The notes beneath the pieces are model-generated. The model ran no database searches. It saw only the letters and a list, made by a program, of their open reading frames with translations, and was not told where the DNA came from. 64,000 nt of DNA, from the NCBI GenBank assembly GCA_947258555.1, contig CAMYJF010000009.1, positions 1 through 64,000 on the forward strand. The letters are read 5' to 3'. Every line of letters begins with the position of its first letter. Position 1 is the stretch's first letter. The stretch comes from an uncultured Eudoraea sp. (GTDB lineage Bacteria > Bacteroidota > Bacteroidia > Flavobacteriales > Flavobacteriaceae). Of this stretch, positions 19,817 through 29,140 are shown in pieces. The translations under genes were made by a program, and so were the position numbers.

Positions 19817-21172
19817 ATGAAAAAGCTTTTATTCCTATCTATAGCATCTGCGCTTGTTCTAAGTAGCTGTGGCAACAAGACAAGTGGAGAACTGGTGGGC
19901 GCCCAAGGAAAAAAATGGCACCCCGAAAAACCCTATGGAATGGAATTGATTCCCCAGGGATCATACATTATGGGAAAAGCAGAACAGGATCAGGCATATG
20001 CTCAAAATGCCCCTACCAAAACGGTAACTGTTCGATCTTTTTACATGGATGATACCGAAATAACCAACGCCGAGTACAGACAGTTCGTTGAATGGGTAAG
20101 AGATTCTATTGTTAGAACAAAATTGGCCATACTAGCCGATGAATTAGGTATCGGTCCTGAAGAAGGTGGGATCGGTGATTTTGCATTTAATGATGCAGAC
20201 ACAACCCGTTTGTCGGAATACGACAAGTACATGATGGATAACTATGCCGGAATGGGCGAAACTGGATATGAAGGACGGGCCCTTAATCTGGATGAAGACC
20301 TGATCTGGGATACGTCAGAATATCCGGATGAGTACTATACGGAAATAATGGACTCAATTTACCTGCCGGAGGAAGAATCCTATAACGGTCAGCGTACAAT
20401 TGATGTGACCAAATTAAAATACAACTTTAAGTGGATGGATATAGAAGAAGCTGCACGCTCCAGAGAGGGTCGCAGAAAAGACTTTATCCGTGAATCTACT
20501 ATAGAGGTATATCCAGACACGACAGTTTGGATCCGCGATTTTGAATATTCTTATAATGAACCTATGCACAATGATTACTTCTGGCATGATGCCTATAGTG
20601 ATTATCCTGTAGTAGGAGTTTCCTGGAGTCAGGCAAAAGCATTTTGCCACTGGAGGACTAAGTATAAGAATGATGACCAAAAGCAACGCGGAAAGCAATT
20701 TGTAAACAGATTCAGATTGCCTACAGAGGCGGAGTGGGAATATGCAGCACGTGGTGGTATCGAAGGCGGAACATACCCTTGGGGTGGTCCGTATGTAATT
20801 AGTGATACCGGATGCTACATGGCCAACTTTAAACCTCAGCGTGGAGATTACGCAGCAGATGCTGCACTATATACGGTAGAAGCCAAATCGTATGAACCCA
20901 ATGATTTTAACCTATATAATATGGCTGGTAATGTATCGGAGTGGACCAACTCCAGTTTTTACCAGGGATCTTATGACTATGCTTCTACGATGAATCCAAA
21001 TGCCGATTCGAATAACAACAGCCGAAAAGTTATTCGAGGAGGATCCTGGAAAGATGTGGCGTACTTCCTTCAAGTAAGTACTCGCGACTATGAATACAAA
21101 GATTCTGCCCGTAGTTATATTGGGTTCAGAACTGTTCAGGATTACATGGGTGAAGAGGATACATCACAATAA
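19817..21172 (+). CDS. gldK: Gliding motility lipoprotein GldK
   Basis: Outer-membrane-associated lipoprotein of the type IX secretion and gliding apparatus, 451 aa. With GldN it forms the periplasmic ring. The lipobox is LSSC (Cys18). The rest is a sulfatase-modifying-factor (FGE-like) fold with recognisable motifs PQGSYIMG, DDTEITNAEYRQFVEW, VVGVSWSQAKAFCHW, RLPTEAEWEYAARGG, NMAGNVSEW and VIRGGSWKD. A family-specific insertion fills residues about 95-240. It is the first gene of gldKLMN, with a 70-nt gap to gldL. Confidence 0.97.
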   Translation: MKKLLFLSIASALVLSSCGNKTSGELVGAQGKKWHPEKPYGMELIPQGSYIMGKAEQDQAYAQNAPTKTVTVRSFYMDDTEITNAEYRQFVEWVRDSIVRTKLAILADELGIGPEEGGIGDFAFNDADTTRLSEYDKYMMDNYAGMGETGYEGRALNLDEDLIWDTSEYPDEYYTEIMDSIYLPEEESYNGQRTIDVTKLKYNFKWMDIEEAARSREGRRKDFIRESTIEVYPDTTVWIRDFEYSYNEPMHNDYFWHDAYSDYPVVGVSWSQAKAFCHWRTKYKNDDQKQRGKQFVNRFRLPTEAEWEYAARGGIEGGTYPWGGPYVISDTGCYMANFKPQRGDYAADAALYTVEAKSYEPNDFNLYNMAGNVSEWTNSSFYQGSYDYASTMNPNADSNNNSRKVIRGGSWKDVAYFLQVSTRDYEYKDSARSYIGFRTVQDYMGEEDTSQ

Positions 21173-21242
21173 CCAGAGTAGCTTAAATCAAATTTAACCA
21201 AATACTTATTATTAACATTAAACTAAAATTAAAATTAAAATT

Positions 21243-21890
21243 ATGGCACAATCTAAATCAACAAAGAAGTTATTCAACATGGCCTATGGCCTTGGAGCTT
21301 CGGTAGTAATTATCGGGGCGTTGTTTAAGATTCTTCACTGGGAATTTGGCCCCCTGACCGGTGGTCTTCTCCTTGCTGTTGGACTTATTACAGAAGCTTT
21401 GATCTTTGCGATCAGTGCATTTGAACCAGTAGACGACGAGTATGACTGGTCGTTAGTATATCCTGAATTATCAGGAGGTGCTACCAGCGGGAAAAATGCA
21501 GTACAAGAGGCCCAGGAAGCCGAAGGACTGTTATCCAGAAAACTGGATGATTTACTAAAAGAAGCCAACGTAGATGTTGAGCTTATGAACAGTCTTGGAG
21601 ACAGCATCAGAAATTTCGAAGGTGCGGCAAAAGGTATTACCCCAACCGTAGACGCTATGGAATCTACACAGCGTTACTCTGAAGAAATGTCAACAGCTGC
21701 TACTCAAATGGAGTCTCTTAACAGCCTTTATAAAGTACAATTAGAAAGCGCAAGCCGTCAGGCTTCCATCAACGAAGAAGCAATTGCTAACGCAGGAGCC
21801 CTTAAAGATCAAATGGAATCTTTAGCTTCTAATCTTTCTTCATTGAATGGAGTTTACGGTGGCATGTTATCAGCCATGAGCAGTAAATAA
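21243..21890 (+). CDS. gldL: Gliding motility motor protein GldL
   Basis: Inner-membrane stator-like subunit of the proton-driven type IX motor, 215 aa. Two membrane helices lie near residues 15-32 and 38-58. The polar residues in them include Tyr15, Lys29, His32 and Glu51. From memory these correspond, with an offset of two, to residues reported as important in Flavobacterium johnsoniae GldL (Lys27, His30, Glu49). The cytoplasmic remainder is helical, rich in Ala, Glu and Ser, and probably coiled coil. It is located between gldK and gldM. Confidence 0.97.
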   Translation: MAQSKSTKKLFNMAYGLGASVVIIGALFKILHWEFGPLTGGLLLAVGLITEALIFAISAFEPVDDEYDWSLVYPELSGGATSGKNAVQEAQEAEGLLSRKLDDLLKEANVDVELMNSLGDSIRNFEGAAKGITPTVDAMESTQRYSEEMSTAATQMESLNSLYKVQLESASRQASINEEAIANAGALKDQMESLASNLSSLNGVYGGMLSAMSSK

Positions 21891-21943
21891 TTAGTTCAAT
21901 TATTTAACCCAAATCAAGTTAATTTAAAAACTAATTAGAAACC

Positions 21944-23515
21944 ATGGCAGGAGGAAAATTGTCACCACGTCAGAAGATGATCAACTTAATGTATTTGATC
22001 TTTATCGCAATGCTGGCGCTAAACATGAGTAAAGAAGTTTTAGCTGCGTTCGGATTGATGAACGAAAAGCTAGAGGCTTCTAATACAAAAACCACTGAGA
22101 ATAATATAGCTTTCTTAACAGGTTTAGAAACTAAAGCATCTGAAAATGCGGAAAAATATGGTCCGCTACTTCAGGATGCCAAGAAAATAAAGGACATGTC
22201 TGCAGATTATTTCAACTATTTGGAAAATCTGAAGTCTGAGATGATCAAGGATATTGAAGATCCTACCGATTATCAGGTGATGGACAAGGCCGATTATTTA
22301 GATCAAAAATTCTGGCAGGGAGATAACCTGGCCCCGGGAGGGAAAGAATTTATGAAACGCTTAAATGGCTATCGCGATCAAGTGATTGCCGTATTACCGG
22401 AGAAAGGGATGGAAGAAGTGAAAGCTGCTGCCAAAGCCCGATTTGAAACTGGTGATGCCAACGGAAAAGTAGAACGTCGTGATGGACGAAAGATAGATTG
22501 GCTTAACTACAACTATGAGGGCTTCCCTCTGGTTGCCTCTATGACCAAATTAACACAGCTTCAGGCTGATGTTAAGGCCACTGAACAGGATGCATTGAAA
22601 TCCATGTTAGAAGGACAGTTGACCAGTGAGATCTCTATGACTAATTATACAACTTTGCTTGAGCAAGAGAAGTCGGCTTTCTATGCCGGTGAGCAGTTCT
22701 CAGGAGCTGTAGTATTAGGTCGTAAAGATGCTACTACACGTCCAAATGAAGTAAACTTAACCCTTGACGGGCGCAAGCTCACCGAAGGAAAAGATTACGA
22801 AATCAAGGACGGTCAAGTTAAATTATTGATAAGTGCCGGAGCTCCCGGAGATCACAAGATCGAAGGTAATCTTGCTTTCATTCAGGATGGTGAGCGCACT
22901 GAAGTACCAGTTTCATCCAGCTTTGCGACGATCACTAAGCCAAATGCGGCTTTGATCGCTGCTGATAAGATGAATGTTGTGTACCGAGGTGTAACCAACC
23001 CAATGTCTATCTCCATTCCCGGCATACCTAATAATAAAGTGAGTGCTTCTGCTCCAGGACTTAAAAAGGTTAGCGGTAGTCGCTATGCCATGAACCCTGG
23101 AACCGGTCGTCAAGTTACTATTACTGCTTCGGGTGTATTACCTGATGGTCAGCGTGTATCTTCTAGATCTGAATTCAGAATTAAAGATATACCAAGACCA
23201 GCTGGTTCTATTCGAGGAGAAACCGGTAGTTCGAAGATGCCTAGAAGAAATCTTGAGATCTCTACTATAGGGGCCCTTCTTGAAGACTTTGATTTTGACC
23301 TTAACCTTGCGGTTAGTGGCTTTAAATTCAAAGTTCCAGGACAGCCTACGGTAAGTGTTAAAGGCAATAAACTGGATTCCCGGGCTAAATCAGCTCTTAA
23401 GCGTGCCAAGCGCGGTGATGCAGTTCAGGTCTTCGACGTACAAGCGTATATCACGAATAACCGAACGTATAAATTGAAGAAGGTTTCTCCCGTTATTGTG
23501 GAGATCACCAATTAA
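21944..23515 (+). CDS. gldM: Gliding motility motor protein GldM
   Basis: Periplasm-spanning shaft of the type IX motor, 523 aa. A short cytoplasmic start (MAGGKLSPRQKM) includes Arg9, the position known to matter for coupling to GldL. One membrane helix follows near residues 12-32. The rest forms four periplasmic domains in known structures. GldM_N and GldM_C segments are recognised by NMSKEVLAAFGLMNEKLE and NVVYRGVTNPMSISIPG. It lies 53 nt after gldL and 17 nt before gldN. Confidence 0.97.
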   Translation: MAGGKLSPRQKMINLMYLIFIAMLALNMSKEVLAAFGLMNEKLEASNTKTTENNIAFLTGLETKASENAEKYGPLLQDAKKIKDMSADYFNYLENLKSEMIKDIEDPTDYQVMDKADYLDQKFWQGDNLAPGGKEFMKRLNGYRDQVIAVLPEKGMEEVKAAAKARFETGDANGKVERRDGRKIDWLNYNYEGFPLVASMTKLTQLQADVKATEQDALKSMLEGQLTSEISMTNYTTLLEQEKSAFYAGEQFSGAVVLGRKDATTRPNEVNLTLDGRKLTEGKDYEIKDGQVKLLISAGAPGDHKIEGNLAFIQDGERTEVPVSSSFATITKPNAALIAADKMNVVYRGVTNPMSISIPGIPNNKVSASAPGLKKVSGSRYAMNPGTGRQVTITASGVLPDGQRVSSRSEFRIKDIPRPAGSIRGETGSSKMPRRNLEISTIGALLEDFDFDLNLAVSGFKFKVPGQPTVSVKGNKLDSRAKSALKRAKRGDAVQVFDVQAYITNNRTYKLKKVSPVIVEITN

Positions 23516-23532
23516 GAATAAATCTTAGACTC

Positions 23533-24435
23533 ATGAATTGGAAACATGTTTTAATTAGTGGAGCAGTTGCCTTACTTCCGGTAAGCATATGCGCTCAGGC
23601 CAATATCCTGAACGCTAAAAAGCCGGAACAGATAGGTGTCAGAACCGAAGCGCAAATAGCCAACGACAATGACACTCCACTGGAATATGGTTATGTTGAT
23701 GACAGGGATATCCTGTGGTCAAAAACCATTTGGGAAGTAGTAGATTTGGACGAGCGAGTAAACTTTCCGCTCTACTATCCCACAGATACCATTGATATAG
23801 GTGCAGACAGAAGGTCTCTGTATGATGTTTTTATGAAGAACATCCAAAACGGAAAACTGACTGATGTGTATGTAGATTCCTATTTTACTGAAAAACGAAA
23901 GTTTGAAGACCTGGAAGCTACCCTGCAAAAAGTGGATACGACAGACCTGGGATACGAGCAGATCAATGCTGGTGAACAGATCTCTGAAGAATTCATCAAC
24001 CGCAGGTCACTTTCTGCCGCTGATATTGAAGAATACAGGATCAAAGGTATCTGGTATTTCGATAAAAGACAGGGAGAATTAAAATTCAGATTGCTGGGTA
24101 TTGCACCCGTTGCACCGGACGTTAACTTTATAGATGACGATTCTATGGATCCTGCGGACGCCAAAGTAGAATTATTCTGGGTTTGGTATCCAAGTGCCAG
24201 GCAGATCCTACACGATGCAAAAGTGTATAACCAACGCAATTCTGCACAGCCCATTTCCTTTGATATGCTGTTGAACGCAAGGCGTTTTAACGGTGTGATC
24301 TACAAGGAAGAAAATGTTCACGGAGATCGTACGATCCAGGAATATATAGCAGACAATGCCTTGTTCCAGTTGCTTGAAGCAGACAGGATCAAGGAGACAA
24401 TCCGCGATCGTGAGCAAGATATGTGGGCCTATTAA
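23533..24435 (+). CDS. gldN: Gliding motility protein GldN
   Basis: Periplasmic partner of GldK in the type IX ring, 300 aa. A signal peptide ends near Ala22 (SICAQA). Typical GldN motifs include DDRDILWSKTIWEVVDLDERVNFPLYYP, LYDVFMKNI, IKGIWYFDKRQGELKFRLLGIAPV, LFWVWYPSARQILH and the C-terminal EQDMWAY. It is the last gene of the operon and is followed by a strong terminator. Confidence 0.97.
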   Translation: MNWKHVLISGAVALLPVSICAQANILNAKKPEQIGVRTEAQIANDNDTPLEYGYVDDRDILWSKTIWEVVDLDERVNFPLYYPTDTIDIGADRRSLYDVFMKNIQNGKLTDVYVDSYFTEKRKFEDLEATLQKVDTTDLGYEQINAGEQISEEFINRRSLSAADIEEYRIKGIWYFDKRQGELKFRLLGIAPVAPDVNFIDDDSMDPADAKVELFWVWYPSARQILHDAKVYNQRNSAQPISFDMLLNARRFNGVIYKEENVHGDRTIQEYIADNALFQLLEADRIKETIRDREQDMWAY

Positions 24436-24470
24436 TGACCTGATCTGAATTCCAATTCATACCAAATTAA

Positions 24471-24500
24471 CATCCCGGCAAATCGCCGGGATGTTTTTTT
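24471..24500 (+). terminator. Terminator of the gldKLMN operon
   Basis: A perfect 9-bp stem CATCCCGGC/GCCGGGATG with a 5-nt loop is followed by seven T residues. Confidence 0.9.
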
Positions 24501-24521
24501 ATACAACACTTCCAGCCTTAG

Positions 24522-24529
24522 TACCTTTG
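24522..24529 (+). promoter_or_regulatory. Candidate -7 element directly before the FAD oxidoreductase ATG
   Basis: TACCTTTG ends only 4 nt before the ATG at 24534. Transcription from it would start at or next to the start codon, predicting a leaderless or near-leaderless mRNA. Confidence 0.5.
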
Positions 24530-24533
24530 CACT

Positions 24534-25589
24534 ATGCTTGATTATCTTGTTGTCGGTCTTGGACTAGCTGGAGTTTCGATCTGCGAGGCTCTGGAAGAAA
24601 ATGGGCATTCTTTTCATGTAATATCAGACGGGAAGCAAATGGCCTCAACGGTAGCTGGGGGGATCTATAACCCTGTCGTCCTGAATAGATTCAAGGCTGT
24701 TTGGAAAGGGGATTACTTTCTGGATTATGCACTACCTTTTTATCGGGATCTGGAGGTAAAGCTAAACACGAATTTTTTAGAAGAGACGACATTGAAGAGA
24801 CGCTTTGCCTCGGCTGAAGAACAAAACCTTTGGTTTGAAGCAGCCTCTGATCCCAGATTAAAGCGTTTTCTCTCTACTGAGATCATTCAAAATACAAACG
24901 AGGCTTTAATTGCTCCTTATGGCTTTGGGAATGTTCTAGAAACTGGCCGGGTAGATGTGCCAAAACTGATCGGGAATTATCAGTCTTACCTGTATGAGAA
25001 AGGAATCCACAGCCGTGAAACTGTTGATATAAGTTTGCTTGAGGTAACAACAGACAGTGTTAGCTATCAACACCTAAGCGCGAAAAAGATGATTTGGGCT
25101 ATCGGGCACAGGAATACAGCACTTACCTATTTTGACTACATCCCGCTCGTTGGCAATAAAGGAGAACTATTAATAATTAAAGCTCCGGAGTTACAGCTGG
25201 ACTCTTTGATAAAAGGCCCTGTTTTTATTTTACCTATTGGTAACGATTTGTACAAGGTAGGGGCGACTTACGATCGATCGGATTTAACCTATGAACCTAC
25301 ACAAGCGGCCAGGATACGATTATGTGAACAACTGGAATCTATGATCAGTTGCCCATATGAAATAGTGGCACAGGAAGCTGGAATAAGACCTACCGTTCCT
25401 GATCGCAGACCTTTACTTGGAAGACATCCTCAATATAACAATCTTGTGCTGTACAACGGACTGGGATCAAGAGGTGTTTTGATGGCCCCCTGGCTGGGAA
25501 GGCACTTATGGGAATACCTGGAAAAGGGAAAAGAACTGCTTCCCGAGTTAAATATTGATCGATTCGATAAAAGATATCAGCGTGTTTGA
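24534..25589 (+). CDS. FAD-dependent oxidoreductase (DAO family)
   Basis: 351 aa. An N-terminal dinucleotide-binding motif VVGLGLAGVS lies at about residues 6-15. The N-terminal region AGGIYNPVVLNRFK and the C-terminal signature QEAGIRPTVPDRRPLLG, followed by LYNGLGSRGVLMAPWLG, match D-amino-acid-oxidase/MnmC-C-like flavoproteins that oxidise secondary amines. There is no MnmC methyltransferase domain. Substrate unknown. Its 3' end overlaps the convergent DUF983 gene by 13 nt. Confidence 0.85.
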   Translation: MLDYLVVGLGLAGVSICEALEENGHSFHVISDGKQMASTVAGGIYNPVVLNRFKAVWKGDYFLDYALPFYRDLEVKLNTNFLEETTLKRRFASAEEQNLWFEAASDPRLKRFLSTEIIQNTNEALIAPYGFGNVLETGRVDVPKLIGNYQSYLYEKGIHSRETVDISLLEVTTDSVSYQHLSAKKMIWAIGHRNTALTYFDYIPLVGNKGELLIIKAPELQLDSLIKGPVFILPIGNDLYKVGATYDRSDLTYEPTQAARIRLCEQLESMISCPYEIVAQEAGIRPTVPDRRPLLGRHPQYNNLVLYNGLGSRGVLMAPWLGRHLWEYLEKGKELLPELNIDRFDKRYQRV

Positions 25590-25987
25590 TTGACACTAGC
25601 CTCAGGATGGAAGCTGACAAATAAGTTTATCCAGATGTTCCTTGAGAGCCTTATGATCACTGGAAGCAGCAGGACCAATGTCAACACAATAATGATAAAC
25701 GTTTTGGGTAGAGAGGCATCAATGATGACGGAACTAATAATAAAAACTGCAACAGCAATAGCTACACCCACGGCATAACTCACATACATGGCCCCGTAGA
25801 AAAATGAAGGTTCCATCTTGTATTTGGTCTGGCAAGAAGAACAGCGTTCGTGCATCTTAAAAAGTCCGCCCGGTTGGTACGGATTCCGGTAGATGTACAT
25901 AGATTCATTATGGCATTTCGGACATGACCCTGTGAAGATGCTGTAAAGTTTGCTTCCTTTTTTGAACATTTGCAGGAATTTTGTCAA
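25577..25987 (-). CDS. DUF983 membrane protein with zinc-ribbon-like cysteines
   Basis: 136 aa. Four N-terminal cysteines (Cys22, Cys25, Cys49, Cys52, as CPKC and CSSC) form a zinc-ribbon-like pair. Two membrane helices follow, near residues 66-88 and 95-115. The motif MEPSFFYGAMYVSYAVGV is characteristic of DUF983. Role unknown. It is convergent with the FAD oxidoreductase and divergent from the ABC-F gene, whose start is 45 nt from this one. Confidence 0.88.
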   Translation of the reverse strand: MTKFLQMFKKGSKLYSIFTGSCPKCHNESMYIYRNPYQPGGLFKMHERCSSCQTKYKMEPSFFYGAMYVSYAVGVAIAVAVFIISSVIIDASLPKTFIIIVLTLVLLLPVIIRLSRNIWINLFVSFHPEASVNQTR

Positions 25988-26032
25988 AAATAGCGTATTC
26001 TTAATCGCGCTATTGTAACTCGTGTCACAAAT

Positions 26033-27961
26033 ATGTTAAGTGTAAATCAACTTTCTAAATCTTTCGGGGGCCAGGATGTTTTTAATGGGATCACATTTCG
26101 GTTAAACCCAGGAGACCGGGTTGGTTTGATCGGGAAGAACGGTGCCGGAAAGACTACGCTGATGCGAATGATCGCGGGCCAGGAAAATGGTGATGGTGGT
26201 ACTATTGCTATCGATAAAGATATTTCCATTGGTTTTCTAAAGCAGGATGTGGATTTTGAAGATGGGCGTACGGTGATGGAAGAAACCTGCCTGGCATTTA
26301 TGGAACTCCTGGCTTTGGAAAAAAAGATAGAGGAGATCAACACCAAGTTAGCCGAACGAACTGATTATGATTCAGAAGGATATAACCGGCTAATACATGA
26401 TTTGAGCGATTGTAATGAGCGATTTGAGGTTGCCGGAGGGTATACCTATAAAGGGGAGGCAGAACGCGTATTAAAAGGATTAGGGTTTGAAGCTACTGAT
26501 TTCGATATGCCTACTAATACTTTCTCCGGTGGGTGGCGTATGCGTGTAGAGATCGCCAAACTATTGCTTCAGGAAAATGACATTCTTCTGCTGGATGAGC
26601 CTACTAACCATCTCGATCTGCATTCCATTATTTGGCTGGAACAATTCCTTGCCCAGTTCGGAGGAGCAGTGTTACTGGTATCTCATGACCAGATGTTTTT
26701 AGACAGGGTAACCAACAGAACTATTGAGATCAGCCTTGGGCAGATCTATGACTATAAAAAGTCGTATTCTGAATTTTTAGTGCTTCGGGAAGAGATCAGG
26801 GAACAACAACGTAAGACCAAGAAAAACCAGGACCGGGAGATCCAACAGGCAGAACGACTTATCAATCGGTTCCGGGCTAAATCCTCCAAAGCCGCCATGG
26901 CCCAATCCCTTATGAAGAAGCTGGATAAGATGGAACGCATTGAAGTAGATGAAGTAGACCAGCAGGTCATGAATGTAAAATTTCCTCAGGCAGAACGAAG
27001 CGGGAAAGTAGTGGCCGAACTAAACGGTTTAACCAAACGCTATGATGATAAGATCGTACTGGAAGATGTAGCACTCAGGGTAGAGCGGGAACAAAAGATC
27101 GCTTTTGTAGGAAGGAATGGTGAAGGGAAGACCACCCTGGCTAAGATCTTAGTCGGGGAATTAGCATACGAAGGGGAATTAGATCTGGGCCACAAAGTCG
27201 AGGTAGGGTATTTTGCCCAGGACCAGGCAGATCACCTGGATCCGACTAAGACAGTACTACAGAGCATGATAGCCGCTGCTACGGAACACAGCCGGACCAA
27301 AGTAAGGGATATTCTCGGGTCTTTTCTATTCGGAAGTGAAGAAGTAGATAAATATATTCGCGTTCTTTCCGGAGGCGAGCGCAACAGGCTCGCCCTGGCT
27401 CGTATGCTTCTGCAACCTTTTAATGTCCTGGTTATGGATGAGCCGACTAATCATTTGGACATTGCTTCCAAGAATGTACTCAAAAAGGCGCTTAAAGATT
27501 TTGAAGGGACACTTATTATAGTGTCGCACGACCGGGAATTTATGCAAGGCCTAACAGACCGCGTCTATGAATTTCGTGATCGGACGATCAAAGAATATCT
27601 GGGCGATATAGATTACTACCTTGAAGAAAGAGAAGCAGAATCTTTTCGCGATATTGAGAAAAAGGAAAAACAAGCCAAGAGGATCACAGAAAAGAAAGCA
27701 GGTTCTTCTACCTATCAAGATCAAAAGCGACTTAAATCATTAAAGAATAAATTGAATTCCATAGAGAAGAAAATTGCAAGCCTGGAATCTGAAATTGCCA
27801 CTATGGATCACGACCTTCAATTGAAATATGAAGAGATTTCCGTAGATCCTTCCTTCTTCGATCGATATCAGGAGATGAAATTACGGCTTGAAAACCTAAT
27901 GACTGACTGGGAAATTGTAACCCAAGACGTAGAAAAAAGCAGGAAAAATCCTAGCGTCTAA
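26033..27961 (+). CDS. ABC-F family ATPase (Uup/EttA-like)
   Basis: 642 aa soluble protein with two ABC domains and no membrane segments, so it acts on ribosomes rather than as a transporter. Domain 1 has Walker A GKNGAGKT, signature FSGGWRMR and Walker B LLLDEPTNHLD. Domain 2 has Walker A GRNGEGKT, signature LSGGERNR and VMDEPTNHLD. A charged linker sits between them. A C-terminal coiled coil at about 540-640 (rich in Glu, Lys and Leu) resembles Uup. ABC-F proteins relieve stalled translation; the exact subfamily is uncertain. Confidence 0.93.
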   Translation: MLSVNQLSKSFGGQDVFNGITFRLNPGDRVGLIGKNGAGKTTLMRMIAGQENGDGGTIAIDKDISIGFLKQDVDFEDGRTVMEETCLAFMELLALEKKIEEINTKLAERTDYDSEGYNRLIHDLSDCNERFEVAGGYTYKGEAERVLKGLGFEATDFDMPTNTFSGGWRMRVEIAKLLLQENDILLLDEPTNHLDLHSIIWLEQFLAQFGGAVLLVSHDQMFLDRVTNRTIEISLGQIYDYKKSYSEFLVLREEIREQQRKTKKNQDREIQQAERLINRFRAKSSKAAMAQSLMKKLDKMERIEVDEVDQQVMNVKFPQAERSGKVVAELNGLTKRYDDKIVLEDVALRVEREQKIAFVGRNGEGKTTLAKILVGELAYEGELDLGHKVEVGYFAQDQADHLDPTKTVLQSMIAAATEHSRTKVRDILGSFLFGSEEVDKYIRVLSGGERNRLALARMLLQPFNVLVMDEPTNHLDIASKNVLKKALKDFEGTLIIVSHDREFMQGLTDRVYEFRDRTIKEYLGDIDYYLEEREAESFRDIEKKEKQAKRITEKKAGSSTYQDQKRLKSLKNKLNSIEKKIASLESEIATMDHDLQLKYEEISVDPSFFDRYQEMKLRLENLMTDWEIVTQDVEKSRKNPSV

Positions 27962-28056
27962 ACCCTTTATATATCGCTATACCACAAAATTTGAAGGTTT
28001 CGCAACAAAAATGAGCTGGTTGTCGATTAAACTCCCACTTAAACGGATTCTTACAT

Positions 28057-28064
28057 TATATTTG
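28057..28064 (+). promoter_or_regulatory. Candidate -7 element for the LRR gene
   Basis: TATATTTG matches TAnnTTTG, 55 nt upstream of the ATG at 28120. No convincing -33 partner. Confidence 0.4.
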
Positions 28065-28119
28065 TAAGTAATATCTGATAAAATAGATTTTTTATTGACA
28101 GTAATAAAACAACCGCCTT

Positions 28120-29010
28120 ATGAAAAAGCTGCTGTCCTTTATCTTTAGTGGAGTCCTTCTTATAAATTTAGTACATGCCGAAATACCGCAGGCTGAAAGG
28201 CAAGCTTTGGAAGATCTTTACCAAAGCACAAACGGTAATCAATGGATCAGGAAATGGGATTTAAATGAAACGGCGGACCAATGGTATGGTATTAAAGTTT
28301 TTGGTGACCATGTAGTTGAGATCAATCTTACACGAAATAACTTGATGGGCCCCCTTCCCGAAAGTATTCAGCAATTAACCCGATTGCGCTCCCTGAATTT
28401 AACTTTTAATAGTATTACAGGAGAGATCCCAGAGGGTATTACAGAACTAACATCACTGAGAATCCTTCGATTGGAAATGAATAAGATTGATGGAAAATTG
28501 CCGGAGGATATTGGCAATATGAAACAATTGATAGTGCTCTCTGCGTTTAATAATTTTATTACTGGAAGTATTCCTGCCAGCATTGGAAATTTAACTAGGC
28601 TTAGAGAACTTAATTTATCAAGTAATAAATTAAAAGGAAACATACCCAGCACTCTTGGGGCGTGCGTCCAACTAGAAATTCTGGGGTTTTTCGATAATAG
28701 TTTGAATGGCTCAATTCCGCCATCAATTGGACAATTAGTCCAACTTGAGGAGCTTGTCATATCTAACAATCGTATTAGTGGAGAGATCCCTATTGAAATA
28801 GCAGATCTTCATAATTTAAAAGTCTTACAAATACAGAATAACAGATTTAATTCTCTTGAGAAGTTGAAATTTTTGGATACTAAAGGTATGTTAGCCATAG
28901 ATTTCGACAAAAAAGGGTATGAGCTTGATTTAAAAAATTTAATGCTCCCTAATAAAGGTAGGATGGCCGATACGAAATTTGAAGACGATGACGATGACAA
29001 TGACAATTAG
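28120..29010 (+). CDS. Secreted leucine-rich-repeat protein (plant-type LRR)
   Basis: 296 aa with a signal peptide (about 1-20, cleavage near VHAE). An LRRNT-like segment follows (ALEDLYQSTNGNQWIRKWDLN...WYGI), as in many Bacteroidota LRR proteins. Seven to eight repeats of about 24 residues follow, close to the pattern LxxLxxLxLxxNxLxGxIPxxIGxL, the plant-specific LRR class. The end is a short acidic tail (FEDDDDDNDN). No type IX sorting domain or membrane anchor is seen. It probably binds another protein or carbohydrate outside the cell. The function is unknown. Confidence 0.82.
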   Translation: MKKLLSFIFSGVLLINLVHAEIPQAERQALEDLYQSTNGNQWIRKWDLNETADQWYGIKVFGDHVVEINLTRNNLMGPLPESIQQLTRLRSLNLTFNSITGEIPEGITELTSLRILRLEMNKIDGKLPEDIGNMKQLIVLSAFNNFITGSIPASIGNLTRLRELNLSSNKLKGNIPSTLGACVQLEILGFFDNSLNGSIPPSIGQLVQLEELVISNNRISGEIPIEIADLHNLKVLQIQNNRFNSLEKLKFLDTKGMLAIDFDKKGYELDLKNLMLPNKGRMADTKFEDDDDDNDN

Positions 29011-29041
29011 TCGTCCCAAATCTTATTAATTTGAAATGAAA

Positions 29042-29070
29042 AGAGGATGTGAGAGCATCTCTTTTTTTTT
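29042..29070 (+). terminator. Terminator after the LRR gene
   Basis: AGAGGATG pairs with CATCTCT (one bulge), followed by a run of ten T residues. Confidence 0.8.
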
Positions 29071-29105
29071 GCCATATTTAAAGCACTTTAGGTTTTAGCG
29101 CACCG

Positions 29106-29136
29106 TTGCTCATAAGCTTATAAGAGCGTACCTTTG
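29106..29136 (+). promoter_or_regulatory. Candidate promoter of icmF with palindromic spacer
   Basis: TTG (29106-29108), a 20-nt spacer and TACCTTTG (29129-29136) fit the Bacteroidota promoter pattern. The spacer holds a perfect 10-bp palindrome ATAAGCTTAT (29112-29121), flanked by GCTC and GAGC, a possible repressor site. The -7 element ends 4 nt before the ATG at 29141, so the message may be leaderless. Confidence 0.55.
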
Positions 29137-29140
29137 AAAT

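Noticed and set aside
29011-29140. Cobalamin riboswitch upstream of icmF
   Set aside because: The gap holds a terminator and a promoter ending 4 nt before the ATG; there is no room for, and no sign of, a B12-box structure.
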